From NCBI GenBank assembly GCA_902475545.1, contig CABRZP010000006.1, positions 1 through 64,000 on the forward strand: a stretch of 64,000 nt of DNA. The letters are read 5' to 3'. The translations under genes and the position numbers were made by a program. The notes below the pieces were generated by a model that ran no database searches, was not told the DNA's origin, and saw nothing but the letters and a program-made list of their open reading frames with translations. Shown here piece after piece: positions 33,201-41,919 of this stretch (position 1 is the first letter of the stretch; every line of letters starts with the position of its first letter). The stretch comes from an uncultured bacterium (GTDB taxonomy: Bacteria > Cyanobacteriota > Vampirovibrionia > Gastranaerophilales > Gastranaerophilaceae).

Positions 33201-34389
33201 CTGTTTCATTAGCACCTGTAACGGTTTCATTACCTTCATATCCGTTAAATATAATAGCATCACCGTCATGTGTAATATTTGCAGAGTTAGTTATATCTAA
33301 TCCTTTACCACCTCTGTTTTTAATTTTTAAATCACCTTTAGTGTCAATTTTACCTGCAATAGTTAATTTTGTATTGGTATCATCAACATAATCTCTGTAA
33401 GGATTATTAGTAATTAAGGTATATCCGTTGTTTTTAATATATCCTGTGTCAGTAACAGTTAAATTGCCATTGTTATTAGAAATGTTAACAGTTCCTTTAG
33501 CATTTGCAATGTTGCCAGAGATAGTAGTGCCATTAACACCGGAATCAATATTAGTAATTCTAATTCCGCTTTGACTATTAACACTAGTGCCGTTAGAACC
33601 AGTAGCATAGTTAACTAAGTTACCTTGAACATTAACACCTTGTGAAGATTTGATATAAATTTGTCCGAATTCATCACTTGCAAATTCGCTACCAATATTT
33701 ACATTTTCTGTTTTTACAAGGCTGTTAAATAGTTGCTCAGCTTGAGTTTGAGAATTAAATGTTTGCATTTTATCTGCATTGATACCGGCAACGACACCGG
33801 CATTTTTGCCAATATTAATGTTGCCACCAATTAAATCAACTCCGCCAGCTGATAGAACTTTACCATTAATAGTAATATCTCCGCCATTACCATTAATACG
33901 TTCTTTTGCTTGGTTAATGTAATTTCCAACGTTGTTGAAATTTTCTTTATCTAAAGCTTTATAGTTATTTTGATCAGGAGCGTAGACGCCTAATGAACCA
34001 ACGTTTAAGACACCTGAAGCTCCAACAACCATTCCGTTTGGAGATATAAATACGGCCTTACCATTGTAAAAACCGTTACCTTTCATTGTATTAACAATAC
34101 CATTGATGTTGATTTTATTATCAACAAGGTTTACAAAAGTATTGTAATCAAGTCCGTTATAGCCATAAATGAGATTTGCAATGTCTCCTTCAGACAAATT
34201 GAAGTTATTATAATGTCTAAAACCAATGCCGTTTTTTACATCTTTAGGATTGATGTTATAAACGCCATTGTTTCCGGTAACTCCTGAAATATCGCTTGCC
34301 ACAACAGAAAGAAGCATTGATTGTTGAGCTAAAAACAGGCCTGTTAAAGATGCAGCAACAATTCTTTTCATTTTTTTGCTATTCTTCAT
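30220..34389 (-). CDS. Filamentous adhesin paralogue with Asp-Thr stalk and C-terminal PilZ domain
   Basis: 1389 aa from ATG 34389, chosen because AAAGGAT precedes it at the same spacing as in the paralogue; an ATG at 34407 would add six residues. Same plan as the 1804-aa neighbour: signal peptide (MKNSKKMKRIVAASLTGLFL), FHA-like N-terminal region, fewer NxG repeats, the shared KACTGSGCTG module, then a stalk of about 83 Asp-Thr pairs and a PilZ domain with RQYMR and DVSRGG intact. N-terminal and C-terminal modules are highly similar to the paralogue while the middle differs in length, pointing to duplication followed by repeat contraction or expansion. The stalk recalls the Ser-Asp stalks of Gram-positive adhesins. 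Confidence 0.85.
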   Translation of the reverse strand: MKNSKKMKRIVAASLTGLFLAQQSMLLSVVASDISGVTGNNGVYNINPKDVKNGIGFRHYNNFNLSEGDIANLIYGYNGLDYNTFVNLVDNKININGIVNTMKGNGFYNGKAVFISPNGMVVGASGVLNVGSLGVYAPDQNNYKALDKENFNNVGNYINQAKERINGNGGDITINGKVLSAGGVDLIGGNINIGKNAGVVAGINADKMQTFNSQTQAEQLFNSLVKTENVNIGSEFASDEFGQIYIKSSQGVNVQGNLVNYATGSNGTSVNSQSGIRITNIDSGVNGTTISGNIANAKGTVNISNNNGNLTVTDTGYIKNNGYTLITNNPYRDYVDDTNTKLTIAGKIDTKGDLKIKNRGGKGLDITNSANITHDGDAIIFNGYEGNETVTGANETGGLNIAGTVNTTGNLDVTNSTHGVDGMNISGTINSNGKSTYTNHGKGGLTVTETGKLASNNLEMLNTGIGGLTINGNATNVGTATVTNKAGALNLGGTFVNTGDATFTNTDNSKDLNIDGTITNSNGKLVIDNQKAGHLNIDGKVTNNGTTTDILNAGDDGLNVTGLVHSNDKLTMTNTGANGILIDSSAKITGNKDIEINNTISEKRTEGLYNKDEKVGNVNIKGNIHAKNNVTINSKNGNIVIGDNTDNNNYVKADKNININTNNGSVLNYGVIKTLLNAGGDLTIVANDGSIGEEVQQKACTGSGCTGIGPKSDGSRDFTKSINANIKGKVKESTNKVNKPDDLVINYAAIDSDMNIDSIKANGRVILTVDDLGHIMGGENAAKGSGKRYNMINANSNGGTNIEGKGISLIANGSIGSKDNMVTFIQTDAENYKMDGLANENIYLKENSYNDPNYGKDKEVKNNSVCSMIAREGDMYLEFAGNTTIDNVTAEGDLTIITRGSNLTINNLGHIEDPALINGEDYFGPHHDGYEFDKGYDKDDYKHEILPNNVILKALDINKNLRPDGEYIDGGYYAWANSTVRLNNAVLDNGKLDITADNIYANGIHVDFGKDGYTKEADDSTNRVIGSDGIPTGHRVEPDDVEGVGRDEHERNYYEHPGDGDGTFDGEESDVDDDDGTVDDTPLELEDPDTDTDTDTDTDTDTDTDTDTDTDTDTDTDTDTDTDTDTDTDTDTDTDTDTDTDTDTDTDTDTDTDTDTDTDTDTDTDTDTDTDTDTDTDTDTDTDTDTDTDTDTDTDTDTDTDTDTDTDTDTDTDTDTDTDTDTDTDTDTDTDTDTDTDTDTDTDTDTDTDTDTDSDSDIDIDDDADGRHTFIQRKILDDSVDSIDKRQYMRYQVSSNKNPIGLEPGHGVEALLDVSRGGISVKHNNNLNVGDVIPVHISYGGLDIKADVKVVSATTTRAGAMFVNLDQATANQLLYLNMILDDVNNISQK
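30624..31128 (-). repeat. Asp-Thr dipeptide stalk, about 83 hexamer units
   Basis: About 500 bp of hexamers TCAGTG, TCTGTA, TCAGTA and TCTGTG (plus strand) encode only Asp-Thr. Third positions vary in blocks while the dipeptide is invariant, so expansion has been followed by selection on protein sequence. Confidence 0.92.
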
Positions 34390-34579
34390 ATGTGAATATC
34401 CTTTCATAACGTTATCAAATTTAGTCTAGTGTCAATCTGTATAGTATATTGTAACAAGACCAAAGAAAAAATATTCACTATATTACTTTTTTTTAAGCCA
34501 TGCTTCAATTACTATTACTATATTAATAACGATTATGAATTTAAAAAATTGCTAGTTTTGTAAAAATTGTTAATTTTTA

Positions 34580-36034
34580 TTAATCTGAATTTTTAATTAT
34601 AGTTTTGTGCAAAATATAGTATGATACATAGAATATAGCTAATATTCCTAACATTTGCCATTTTTCAGCTATATTGAATAATTGTATCTTTAATATATAT
34701 GTTATCAATCCTGCCGGTATTGCAGCAACTAAAATTCTTAAAATTGTATTTTTAGGTAATTTTAAGTTCATATCCGGTAAAACTATAACAATACTTAACA
34801 GGCAATATAGAAAATTAGCAGTTAATGTCGCTATACCAACCCCAATAAGTCCCATTTTAGGAATTAGCACGACATTCAATACAATTCCGATAATTCCCGA
34901 AATTAACTTAATTATGAATTCAATATGTGTTTTATTTGCCAAATGATATTGAAGAGTTGTGTAATCTGTCATTGCCAGAAAAAATACACCAAATGAGAAA
35001 AATGGAACTAATGTACTTGCTTCATAAAATCTTTCATTAGTGAAAATATGTGTGTATTCAACGTTATATAATGACATTATTGTAATTACAGGTAATGATA
35101 CAAGTATGTAGTAACCTAAAAATCTTGAAATAATTGGGCGAACATCTATCTTAGCTTCATATAAGTTAATAATTCTAGGAATTGCCGCTACTGTAATCAT
35201 TGCAAATAGTGTCATTAAGATTGGTAAAGTCAAACCATAACCGACACCTACTAAAGCCGCTTTTGAAAATCCGCTTATTCCATTCATAATGAACTTGTTA
35301 CTTTGTGTTATAATCCACGCACTGAGTGAAGTTGCAGCAATTGGTATACCATATTTAATAATTGGTAATATAAATTTCCATTCTACTTTTTGAAATTTAA
35401 AAACCTTGAGAATTTCACTTTGATAGAGTAATAATATATCTATTAGTGATATTGATATTCCCATACCCAGTAGAATTGATGCTGCACCGAAGTTGAAGAA
35501 TTTAGCGAAGAAAACTGCTAAAAATATGGTTGCAAACTGGTTAACAATTGTTGTTACAGTATAAGAAACAGACTTTAATTGTGCCCGTAACAATTGTGAT
35601 AGTAATGCTCTAATAGCAACAGGTATAATTAAAAACAACACAGATAGAAAATATCTAAATGGAACGTGGAAAAAGCTGTATAGACTGTTTCTAAATAAAA
35701 ATGATATGCCGAACATCAAAACCATGTTCAACGTTAGTATAGTAACCAGTGTGGTTAAATATTTAGGTAAATCTTCCATAAGTTGGTGGTGTCTAAAAAA
35801 TCTTAAACCAGAAAGTCCAACCCAGTCAGAAAATATAATACAAAGAAATGATAGCATTGCTATGGATATTGTATACAGTCCATATTGTTCGGTTGAGAAT
35901 AAACTGGTGTAAATTGGTACAGTTATAACGTTTCCCAGCATTCCGCATAATTTTGAAGGTGCATATTTAATCATATCAGTAAATATGCCTTTGACTTCTT
36001 TTTCTTCTAATTCCTTGTTTTCAATATATTCCAT
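34580..36034 (-). CDS. Polysaccharide flippase (MOP superfamily, Wzx-like)
   Basis: 484 aa, about 12-14 membrane helices. N-terminal IKYAPSKLCGMLGNVITVPI with YTSLFSTEQYGLYTISIAML is the typical opening of oligosaccharide/O-unit flippases. It would move lipid-linked glycans across the inner membrane for surface polysaccharide. Gap of 18 nt after rimO on the same strand implies a shared transcript. No glycan gene cluster lies beside it, so the substrate is unknown. Confidence 0.88.
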   Translation of the reverse strand: MEYIENKELEEKEVKGIFTDMIKYAPSKLCGMLGNVITVPIYTSLFSTEQYGLYTISIAMLSFLCIIFSDWVGLSGLRFFRHHQLMEDLPKYLTTLVTILTLNMVLMFGISFLFRNSLYSFFHVPFRYFLSVLFLIIPVAIRALLSQLLRAQLKSVSYTVTTIVNQFATIFLAVFFAKFFNFGAASILLGMGISISLIDILLLYQSEILKVFKFQKVEWKFILPIIKYGIPIAATSLSAWIITQSNKFIMNGISGFSKAALVGVGYGLTLPILMTLFAMITVAAIPRIINLYEAKIDVRPIISRFLGYYILVSLPVITIMSLYNVEYTHIFTNERFYEASTLVPFFSFGVFFLAMTDYTTLQYHLANKTHIEFIIKLISGIIGIVLNVVLIPKMGLIGVGIATLTANFLYCLLSIVIVLPDMNLKLPKNTILRILVAAIPAGLITYILKIQLFNIAEKWQMLGILAIFYVSYYILHKTIIKNSD

Positions 36035-36052
36035 GTTTAGTTACTCTTTCAT

Positions 36053-37360
36053 TTAATCAATAATTTTTCCAAATAAATCGTATTCATCACATTTTTCAAT
36101 GTAGACATTTTCAATATCACCAGGAACAACAGGTCTACTGCTTGAAGCATAAACTACTCCGTCAATTTCCGGAGCATCGTGTTCTGAACGTAAAATTATT
36201 ACTCCGTCATCAGTATATCCCTCAACGATACATTTTAAGGTTGTAGTGATATATTTTCGGTTATTTTCTAATGAAATTTTTTGCTGTAATTCCATTAATT
36301 TATTTCGTCTTTCTTTTTTGATTTTTGCTGGGAGATGCCCTTTTAACTTGTCAGAATAGGTATTTTTTTCTCTTGAATATTCAAATGCACCCATTCTGTC
36401 AAATTTTACATCCTTTACAAAATTATACAAATGTTCAAATTCTTCTTCTGTTTCTCCTGGATAACCTACTATTAGAGATGTTCTGACGGAGACTCCGGGA
36501 ATATTCTCTCTGATTTTATTAACCAGTTCTTTATAATCCATAACCGGACGTCTCATCGATTCAAGTACTCTAGGATGAGAATGTTGTAATGGTATATCTA
36601 CATATTTTACGACTTTATCTAATTCAGCGATTGCTTTGATTAGCTCATCTGTCATTTGAGTTGGATATGCGTACATAATTCTTATCCAAGAAAGATTCTC
36701 AATTTTGTTTAATTCTCGAAGCAGCTCAGGAAGAGCTTGTTTTCCGTACAAGTCAATACCATAGGAAGAGGTGTCTTGTGCAATAAGAATAATTTCTGTT
36801 ACCCCTTTATTTACTAATTCATTGGCTTCTTTAACAATATTTTCTATTGGTCTGGAAATATAATTCCCTCTTAGGTGAGGTATAATGCAGTAACCGCATC
36901 TATAATTACAGCCTTCTCCAATTTTTAAGTATGAACTAGCACCCATAGTAATTTGTTGTCGGGTAACGTTTTCAGGGTAAATATATTTAGGTTGTTTTTC
37001 GATAATACTTTCATATTCTTTCCCTGACTCAATTGTCTTTACAATTTTAAGAATATCGTTGATATTTGTCGCTCCTATCATTCCTGAAATTTCCGGAATT
37101 GAATCTTTCAAATCGGCATTATGTTTTTGAGATAGACATCCGGTAACAATAACTTTTTTCCCTTCGTCTACCATTTGTAATATGCTTTGTACAGATTCTC
37201 TTTCTGCATCATGTATAAAAGAGCAGGTATTGACAATTACAATGTCAGCTTCTGTTTCGTCAAGTGTAATATTATAGCCATTTTCGCTAAGAATACCCAA
37301 CATAAGTTCGGCATCTACAAGGTTTTTGGCACATCCGTGATTTATTAATGCAATTTTCAT
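36053..37360 (-). CDS. rimO: Ribosomal protein S12 methylthiotransferase
   Basis: Radical-SAM enzyme that adds a methylthio group to an aspartate of ribosomal protein S12. 435 aa. The UPF0004 N-terminal domain has cysteines in NHGCAKNLVDAELM, VNTCSFI and VTGCLSQ that bind the auxiliary 4Fe-4S cluster. The radical-SAM CxxxCxxC is CNYRCGYC at about 151-158, followed by IIPHLRGNYISRP. A TRAM domain ends the protein. The DAE tripeptide near the start and the lack of a tRNA-type extension favour RimO over MiaB. Start ATG 37360. Confidence 0.93.
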   Translation of the reverse strand: MKIALINHGCAKNLVDAELMLGILSENGYNITLDETEADIVIVNTCSFIHDAERESVQSILQMVDEGKKVIVTGCLSQKHNADLKDSIPEISGMIGATNINDILKIVKTIESGKEYESIIEKQPKYIYPENVTRQQITMGASSYLKIGEGCNYRCGYCIIPHLRGNYISRPIENIVKEANELVNKGVTEIILIAQDTSSYGIDLYGKQALPELLRELNKIENLSWIRIMYAYPTQMTDELIKAIAELDKVVKYVDIPLQHSHPRVLESMRRPVMDYKELVNKIRENIPGVSVRTSLIVGYPGETEEEFEHLYNFVKDVKFDRMGAFEYSREKNTYSDKLKGHLPAKIKKERRNKLMELQQKISLENNRKYITTTLKCIVEGYTDDGVIILRSEHDAPEIDGVVYASSSRPVVPGDIENVYIEKCDEYDLFGKIID

Positions 37361-37400
37361 ATATGCATTTTATCATTAATTGTAAAATTTATTCGATTTA

Positions 37401-37429
37401 TTACAAATTATTCATAACTTTGTTATAAA
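37401..37429 (+). promoter_or_regulatory. Promoter of the U32 gene, leaderless configuration
   Basis: TTACAA (37401-37406), 17-nt spacer, TATAAA (37424-37429). The ATG is at 37438, 8 nt past the -10, and no Shine-Dalgarno precedes it. Confidence 0.6.
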
Positions 37430-37437
37430 ATATCGTT

Positions 37438-39207
37438 ATGAACAAGGTAGAATTACTGGCTCCGGCTAAAAATTTAGAAACAGCGATTGCCGCAATAAAT
37501 AGTGGTGCAGATGCTATTTATATCGGTGCGAATAATTTTGGTGCAAGAAAAAATGCTCCTAATTCGCTGGATGACATAAAAAAGCTTGTAGAATATGCTC
37601 ATTTATTTTACGTTCGAATACATGTAGTAATTAATACAATTCTTAATGATTCGGAATTGGCGGAAGCTGTAAAGTTGGTTGAAAACCTATATAATATGAG
37701 GGTTGATGCTATTATTATTCAAGATATGGGACTTATTAATTTAGCTATTCAAGGTAAACTTCCGCCTATGCAAATTCATGCCAGTACACAATGTAACAAT
37801 AGAACATTAGAAAAAGTGAAATTTTTTGATAAACTTGGAGTTTCAAGGGTTATATTGGCTAGGGAGCTTTCTGAGGCTCAGATAGCTGAGATTTGTAAAG
37901 ATGTTTCTTGCGAAATTGAAACCTTTGTTCATGGTGCTTTATGTGTATCTTATAGCGGTCAATGCTATTTTTCTTATGCTAATGGTGGACGTTCGGCCAA
38001 TCGTGGGGAGTGTGCTCAGCCTTGTCGAAAAAAGTATTCTCTAATTGATGAAAATGGCAAAATTATATTAAAAGATAAATATTTATTATCTTTAAAAGAC
38101 TTTAATGCTTCTGAATCTTTGCAAAATCTTGTCAATTTCGGTGTGAAATCTTTTAAAATTGAAGGGCGTCTTAAAGATATCAATTATGTAAAAAATGTGG
38201 TGGCATATTATAACAACGAACTTAATAAATATGCTTCAAGAACATCTTCAGGTAAAGTCTTTTTAGATTTTGAACCTAATGTTGATAAAACTTTTAATCG
38301 TGGTTATACTGATTATTTTTTAACTGGAAGAACTCAGTGTTTTAATTTTCTTTCACCAAAATCAAGAGGAGAAAAGATAGGGAAAATTAAAAGAATTTTT
38401 CATAACTATTTTGAAATTGATGCTGATTTACACCCGCAAGACGGTTTATGCTTCATAAAAGATGGTGAAATGACCGGTTTTTTAGTGAATAAAGTAGAAG
38501 GAAACAAAATTTATCCTAATAAGATGGATGGATTGAAGACAGGGACTTTACTTTACCGAAATTATGACAGTTTATTTGAGAAAAAACTTCAGAATTCTAA
38601 GACTGTTCGTAAAATAGCTGTCTCCTTTTTATTGAAAAATAGCTTGATTATTGTTCGAGATGAAGATAATAATACTGTACAGCTATCATTACCAATTGGA
38701 GAACCTCCAAAAGACATTAATAAAATGAAAGAAACTCTTATTTCTCAATTGAGGAAAACCGGAGATACTCCTTATTATGTCTCTGATATTAATATTGCTG
38801 ATGATAATATTTCATTTTTACCTGTTTCACAAATAAATGAATTAAGACGTGAAATATTAAGTTTGTTAAGTAAAGAAAGATTAACTAATTTTGTGCGATT
38901 ATCTCAAAAACCTATTAATTACAGTGCTTTCCCTGATGCTAAAATTGATTATCATGGAAATGTGTTTAATATTGAGGCAAAAAAATTCTATGAGGAATGT
39001 AATTGTAATGTTATAGAACCCGCTATAGAAACTTCTCAAAAAGTTCCTGCCGGAATTGAGTTGATGCGAACAAAACATTGTTTAAAGTTCGCAGCAGGAT
39101 TATGTAGTCAACCTTGTAAAAAATTATATTTGGTTGACCATAAAGGTAAGAAATATCCGTTAAAGTTTGATTGCAAAAACTGCGAAATGGTTGTACTAAA
39201 TCCTTAA
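37438..39207 (+). CDS. U32 family protein (RlhA/YhbU-like tRNA or rRNA hydroxylation factor)
   Basis: 589 aa. The TIM-barrel-like N-terminal part opens VELLAPAKNLETAIAAINSG then ADAIYIGANNFGARK; family signature at about 160-205: FVHGALCVSYSGQCYFS, then RGECAQPCRKKY with Cys residues that bind an Fe-S cluster. A second Cys set near the C-terminus (AGLCSQPCKKLY, FDCKNCEMVV) follows a DUF3656-like middle. U32 proteins once called peptidases now include RNA hydroxylases (RlhA, TrhP). I cannot tell which substrate. Leaderless start likely. Convergent with the isochorismatase-like gene. Confidence 0.82.
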   Translation: MNKVELLAPAKNLETAIAAINSGADAIYIGANNFGARKNAPNSLDDIKKLVEYAHLFYVRIHVVINTILNDSELAEAVKLVENLYNMRVDAIIIQDMGLINLAIQGKLPPMQIHASTQCNNRTLEKVKFFDKLGVSRVILARELSEAQIAEICKDVSCEIETFVHGALCVSYSGQCYFSYANGGRSANRGECAQPCRKKYSLIDENGKIILKDKYLLSLKDFNASESLQNLVNFGVKSFKIEGRLKDINYVKNVVAYYNNELNKYASRTSSGKVFLDFEPNVDKTFNRGYTDYFLTGRTQCFNFLSPKSRGEKIGKIKRIFHNYFEIDADLHPQDGLCFIKDGEMTGFLVNKVEGNKIYPNKMDGLKTGTLLYRNYDSLFEKKLQNSKTVRKIAVSFLLKNSLIIVRDEDNNTVQLSLPIGEPPKDINKMKETLISQLRKTGDTPYYVSDINIADDNISFLPVSQINELRREILSLLSKERLTNFVRLSQKPINYSAFPDAKIDYHGNVFNIEAKKFYEECNCNVIEPAIETSQKVPAGIELMRTKHCLKFAAGLCSQPCKKLYLVDHKGKKYPLKFDCKNCEMVVLNP

Positions 39208-39213
39208 TTAAAT

Positions 39214-39756
39214 TTATTTTATTAGTATTTGAATTTCTTTAAAATTAGGATGTTTTGCTGTTTTAAGAAGTTCAAATAGTGCAATTTCTGTACAGGTTAT
39301 TTTAGCACCATACTGTTTTAACAGTTCCAGTCCTGTTTTATATTCTTTTTTATTTCTGCTTGCACATGCATCTTTGACTATATAGACTTCAAATCCGTTT
39401 TTAATAAGGTCTACGGCCGTTTGCAATACACAAATATGAGTTTCTATTCCGCCAATTATAATTTGTTTTTTACCTAATTCTTTAATTTTATTTGCAAATT
39501 CCGGTTCAAGCATTGCAGAAAAAGAAGTTTTTTCAGTAATAAACGTATTATCAGCCAAGCTTTCTTTTAATTCGTTTACTGTAGCACCAAGACCCTGTGG
39601 ATATTGTTCTGTTACTAGAGTTGGGATCCCTAAGATTTTGGCAGTCTTAGCTAATTTAGTCATATTTATGGCTGCTTCATTACCATATTTTGAAGCCATA
39701 ACTAATCTGTCTTGTATGTCAATTATAACTAATGCACTATTTTCAATTTCTAACAT
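39214..39756 (-). CDS. Isochorismatase-like cysteine hydrolase
   Basis: 180 aa, a single alpha/beta domain. Catalytic triad is visible: Asp in LVIIDIQDRL (about 13), Lys in EKTSFSA (about 76) and Cys in ETHICVLQTAVDL (about 109), with the preceding non-proline GGIE. Members hydrolyse amides or related bonds (nicotinamidase, isochorismatase and uncharacterised YcaC-like types). Substrate cannot be assigned. Last gene of the tkt-ftsE-ftsX operon, starting 4 nt after the gene upstream. Confidence 0.87.
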   Translation of the reverse strand: MLEIENSALVIIDIQDRLVMASKYGNEAAINMTKLAKTAKILGIPTLVTEQYPQGLGATVNELKESLADNTFITEKTSFSAMLEPEFANKIKELGKKQIIIGGIETHICVLQTAVDLIKNGFEVYIVKDACASRNKKEYKTGLELLKQYGAKITCTEIALFELLKTAKHPNFKEIQILIK

Positions 39757-39760
39757 ATTA

Positions 39761-41011
39761 TTATCCTTTATTTTCTGCTGAATTCTTATATTCTGTTTTT
39801 AGTTGTTTTAAATATTTGTTTAATTCTTTTTCTGTTAATTGATTTAATGGTATCTCAAGTTTTGTATTTTCTGCACTGTCCAGTCCGCTGTGTATGATTT
39901 CAATTTTGAATTTTGTAAAACCGTTAAATCGTATGATTAATTCACTATGCAAAGTGGAATTTCTCAGACTGAAGACGCTTTCTATATTATTAGAGTATTG
40001 ACTGACTTGAGTATCTGTCAGTTTTACTTCAAATTCTTTTTGAGTTCTAAAAAATATTGGTGTAATTACATTTTTTAGTTTTTTATCAAATGCATTTTTA
40101 AATAATTTAAAATCTTTTTTTGTTTCAAACTCATCCTCTACAAGCCATATATCATTATTTTTACAATTTTCTGAGATAGAAACACATAATTTTTCATTTT
40201 GAATTGCTGAAATTAGACTGTCGGATGTTTCTTTGTCCAGAGTCTCAAATGATTTTGTTCCAATTTTGCTGCAACCTGAGTGGATTATTACCTCTTTGCC
40301 CATTTTTTCTTGAATTTTATTAACTAAGGCTTGAGTTCCTTCAAAATTTATATTTGGCAGTATTAAATAAAATTTGCCACCTCTTGCACTTGCAATTATA
40401 TCATCGCCTCGTACGCTATTTTTAATTATACTAGCAAGTCTATTTGTTGAAATTTTTGTTTTATTTTTTTCGTCTAATGTTAAAATGACAAAATAACCGT
40501 TTTGTATTCTATAATCATCTGATATGTCAATAAAAATATCTTTTAAATAGTTGTATTTATAAAGCCCATTTGATGGCGAAATTACTCCTAACTGATATAA
40601 AAATTTTTCATTTCGACCGGTTTTTTCTTTTATAGTTCTTAGTCTGAAACAATTAACGGTTTTTATTAATATTTCATAACTGTCGGATTTTACTGTTATA
40701 TAGTCGTATATCCCAATATCATAAGCTTTTAAAGTAAATTCGGGGTTTGAGTCATTTAATAATAGAATAATTTCACAATTTGCTTTTTTTTCTTTAATAC
40801 TTTTGATTAGTTTTAAAGTTTCATCATTATCATTTTCAAATTCATGTAAAATAATAATACAATATGTAGATTTTTCTAATATTTTTTTGCAGTCTTTTGT
40901 TTCACATATTGAAATACTGTCGCTTCCTCTAAGAAGAGCCAGTTTACTTTTTATGGTGTTTGCCGTTTTATTATCATCACTAATTAATAATATATTCTTG
41001 GTTTCAGACAT
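39761..41011 (-). CDS. Degenerate receiver plus degenerate GGDEF-like protein
   Basis: 416 aa. Residues 5-125 look like a receiver fold (ILLISDDNKTANTIKSKLAL), but the phospho-acceptor position reads CIIILHEFEND, with His where Asp is expected. Residues 160-255 resemble a GGDEF domain (GYFVILTLDEKNKTKIS, then IIASARGGKFYLILPNINFE); the signature is RGGKF instead of GGDEF, so cyclase activity is unlikely. The C-terminal 150 residues are unassigned. It may bind nucleotide or proteins without catalysis. It lies 8 nt downstream of ftsX, suggesting a cell-division or envelope-signalling role (inference). Confidence 0.65.
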   Translation of the reverse strand: MSETKNILLISDDNKTANTIKSKLALLRGSDSISICETKDCKKILEKSTYCIIILHEFENDNDETLKLIKSIKEKKANCEIILLLNDSNPEFTLKAYDIGIYDYITVKSDSYEILIKTVNCFRLRTIKEKTGRNEKFLYQLGVISPSNGLYKYNYLKDIFIDISDDYRIQNGYFVILTLDEKNKTKISTNRLASIIKNSVRGDDIIASARGGKFYLILPNINFEGTQALVNKIQEKMGKEVIIHSGCSKIGTKSFETLDKETSDSLISAIQNEKLCVSISENCKNNDIWLVEDEFETKKDFKLFKNAFDKKLKNVITPIFFRTQKEFEVKLTDTQVSQYSNNIESVFSLRNSTLHSELIIRFNGFTKFKIEIIHSGLDSAENTKLEIPLNQLTEKELNKYLKQLKTEYKNSAENKG

Positions 41012-41019
41012 TTATACAC

Positions 41020-41919
41020 CTATACTTGTAAGTGTTTTTTTATACACCAGAAACTACCAACCGCACCAAATAATATACTCATTGTGAACATTACAAGTAT
41101 GACTAAGTTTTGAGCATAAGCAGGTGTTGGTATCATAAAGAATTTATGCACATTAAGAAGTCCGTTTTGAACATATTGTAATGGAATTAATGCTAACAAT
41201 GATCCTGTAAATCCATAAAAAGCTCCTTGCATAATAAATGGAAATCTGATATACCAATTGCTAACACCCATTAATCTCATAATTTCAATTTCTTCTTTTC
41301 TGGACTGTATAACAAGTTGAATAGTATTATTAATAATAGTAATAGTTAAAAGTCCCATTACACCGATAACGATAAGTGTAATTGTTTTAACTACGTGGTT
41401 TACCAGTTCTATCTTTGCTGCCAAATCTTTAGCATAGCTCATATCTTCAACCGAGTTTATTTGTTTAATATTGTCAAAAACACCTTGAAGATGATCCGGT
41501 GAGTCTACTTTGACATGAAGTGTATCCGGTAATGGGTTTTCAATGTTTGGTAAATTCATTTCTGTTTTTAATTTACCCCAAGATTCAGTTTTTGGAATAA
41601 TTGTAATATTTTCAACATGGTCAAATTTACTGATTTCATTTTTTACTTCTCTGGCATCAGTACTATTTTTCAAATATACAGATATTTCTAATGCACTTCC
41701 AAGTTCTTTGGAAAAAGCCGAAATTGATAATGCAGTTCTAAAACAAGTTCCAAAAATCATAAGAATAGCTGCCATTGTTGTTACTATTATAATATTAACC
41801 CAACCGGTTCTTCTTATATCGTTAAATGTTTCTAAACCTAATCTGTATAATATTCTTAATTCGCATAACCAATCTTTTGGTATGTGTTTTTTTACATTTG
41901 ATTTTAAATTTTTATTCAT
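41020..41919 (-). CDS. ftsX: Cell-division ABC permease FtsX
   Basis: 299 aa with four membrane helices. N-terminal basic cytoplasmic tail, TM1 at about 40-60 (NIIIVTTMAAILMIFGTCF), a large extracytoplasmic loop with IIPKTESWGKLKTEM (about 65-165), then TM2-4 with the family motif IQSRKEEIEIMRLMGVSNWY at about 210-229. FtsEX couples ATP hydrolysis to activation of peptidoglycan hydrolases at the septum. Overlaps ftsE by 8 nt. Confidence 0.95.
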   Translation of the reverse strand: MNKNLKSNVKKHIPKDWLCELRILYRLGLETFNDIRRTGWVNIIIVTTMAAILMIFGTCFRTALSISAFSKELGSALEISVYLKNSTDAREVKNEISKFDHVENITIIPKTESWGKLKTEMNLPNIENPLPDTLHVKVDSPDHLQGVFDNIKQINSVEDMSYAKDLAAKIELVNHVVKTITLIVIGVMGLLTITIINNTIQLVIQSRKEEIEIMRLMGVSNWYIRFPFIMQGAFYGFTGSLLALIPLQYVQNGLLNVHKFFMIPTPAYAQNLVILVMFTMSILFGAVGSFWCIKKHLQV

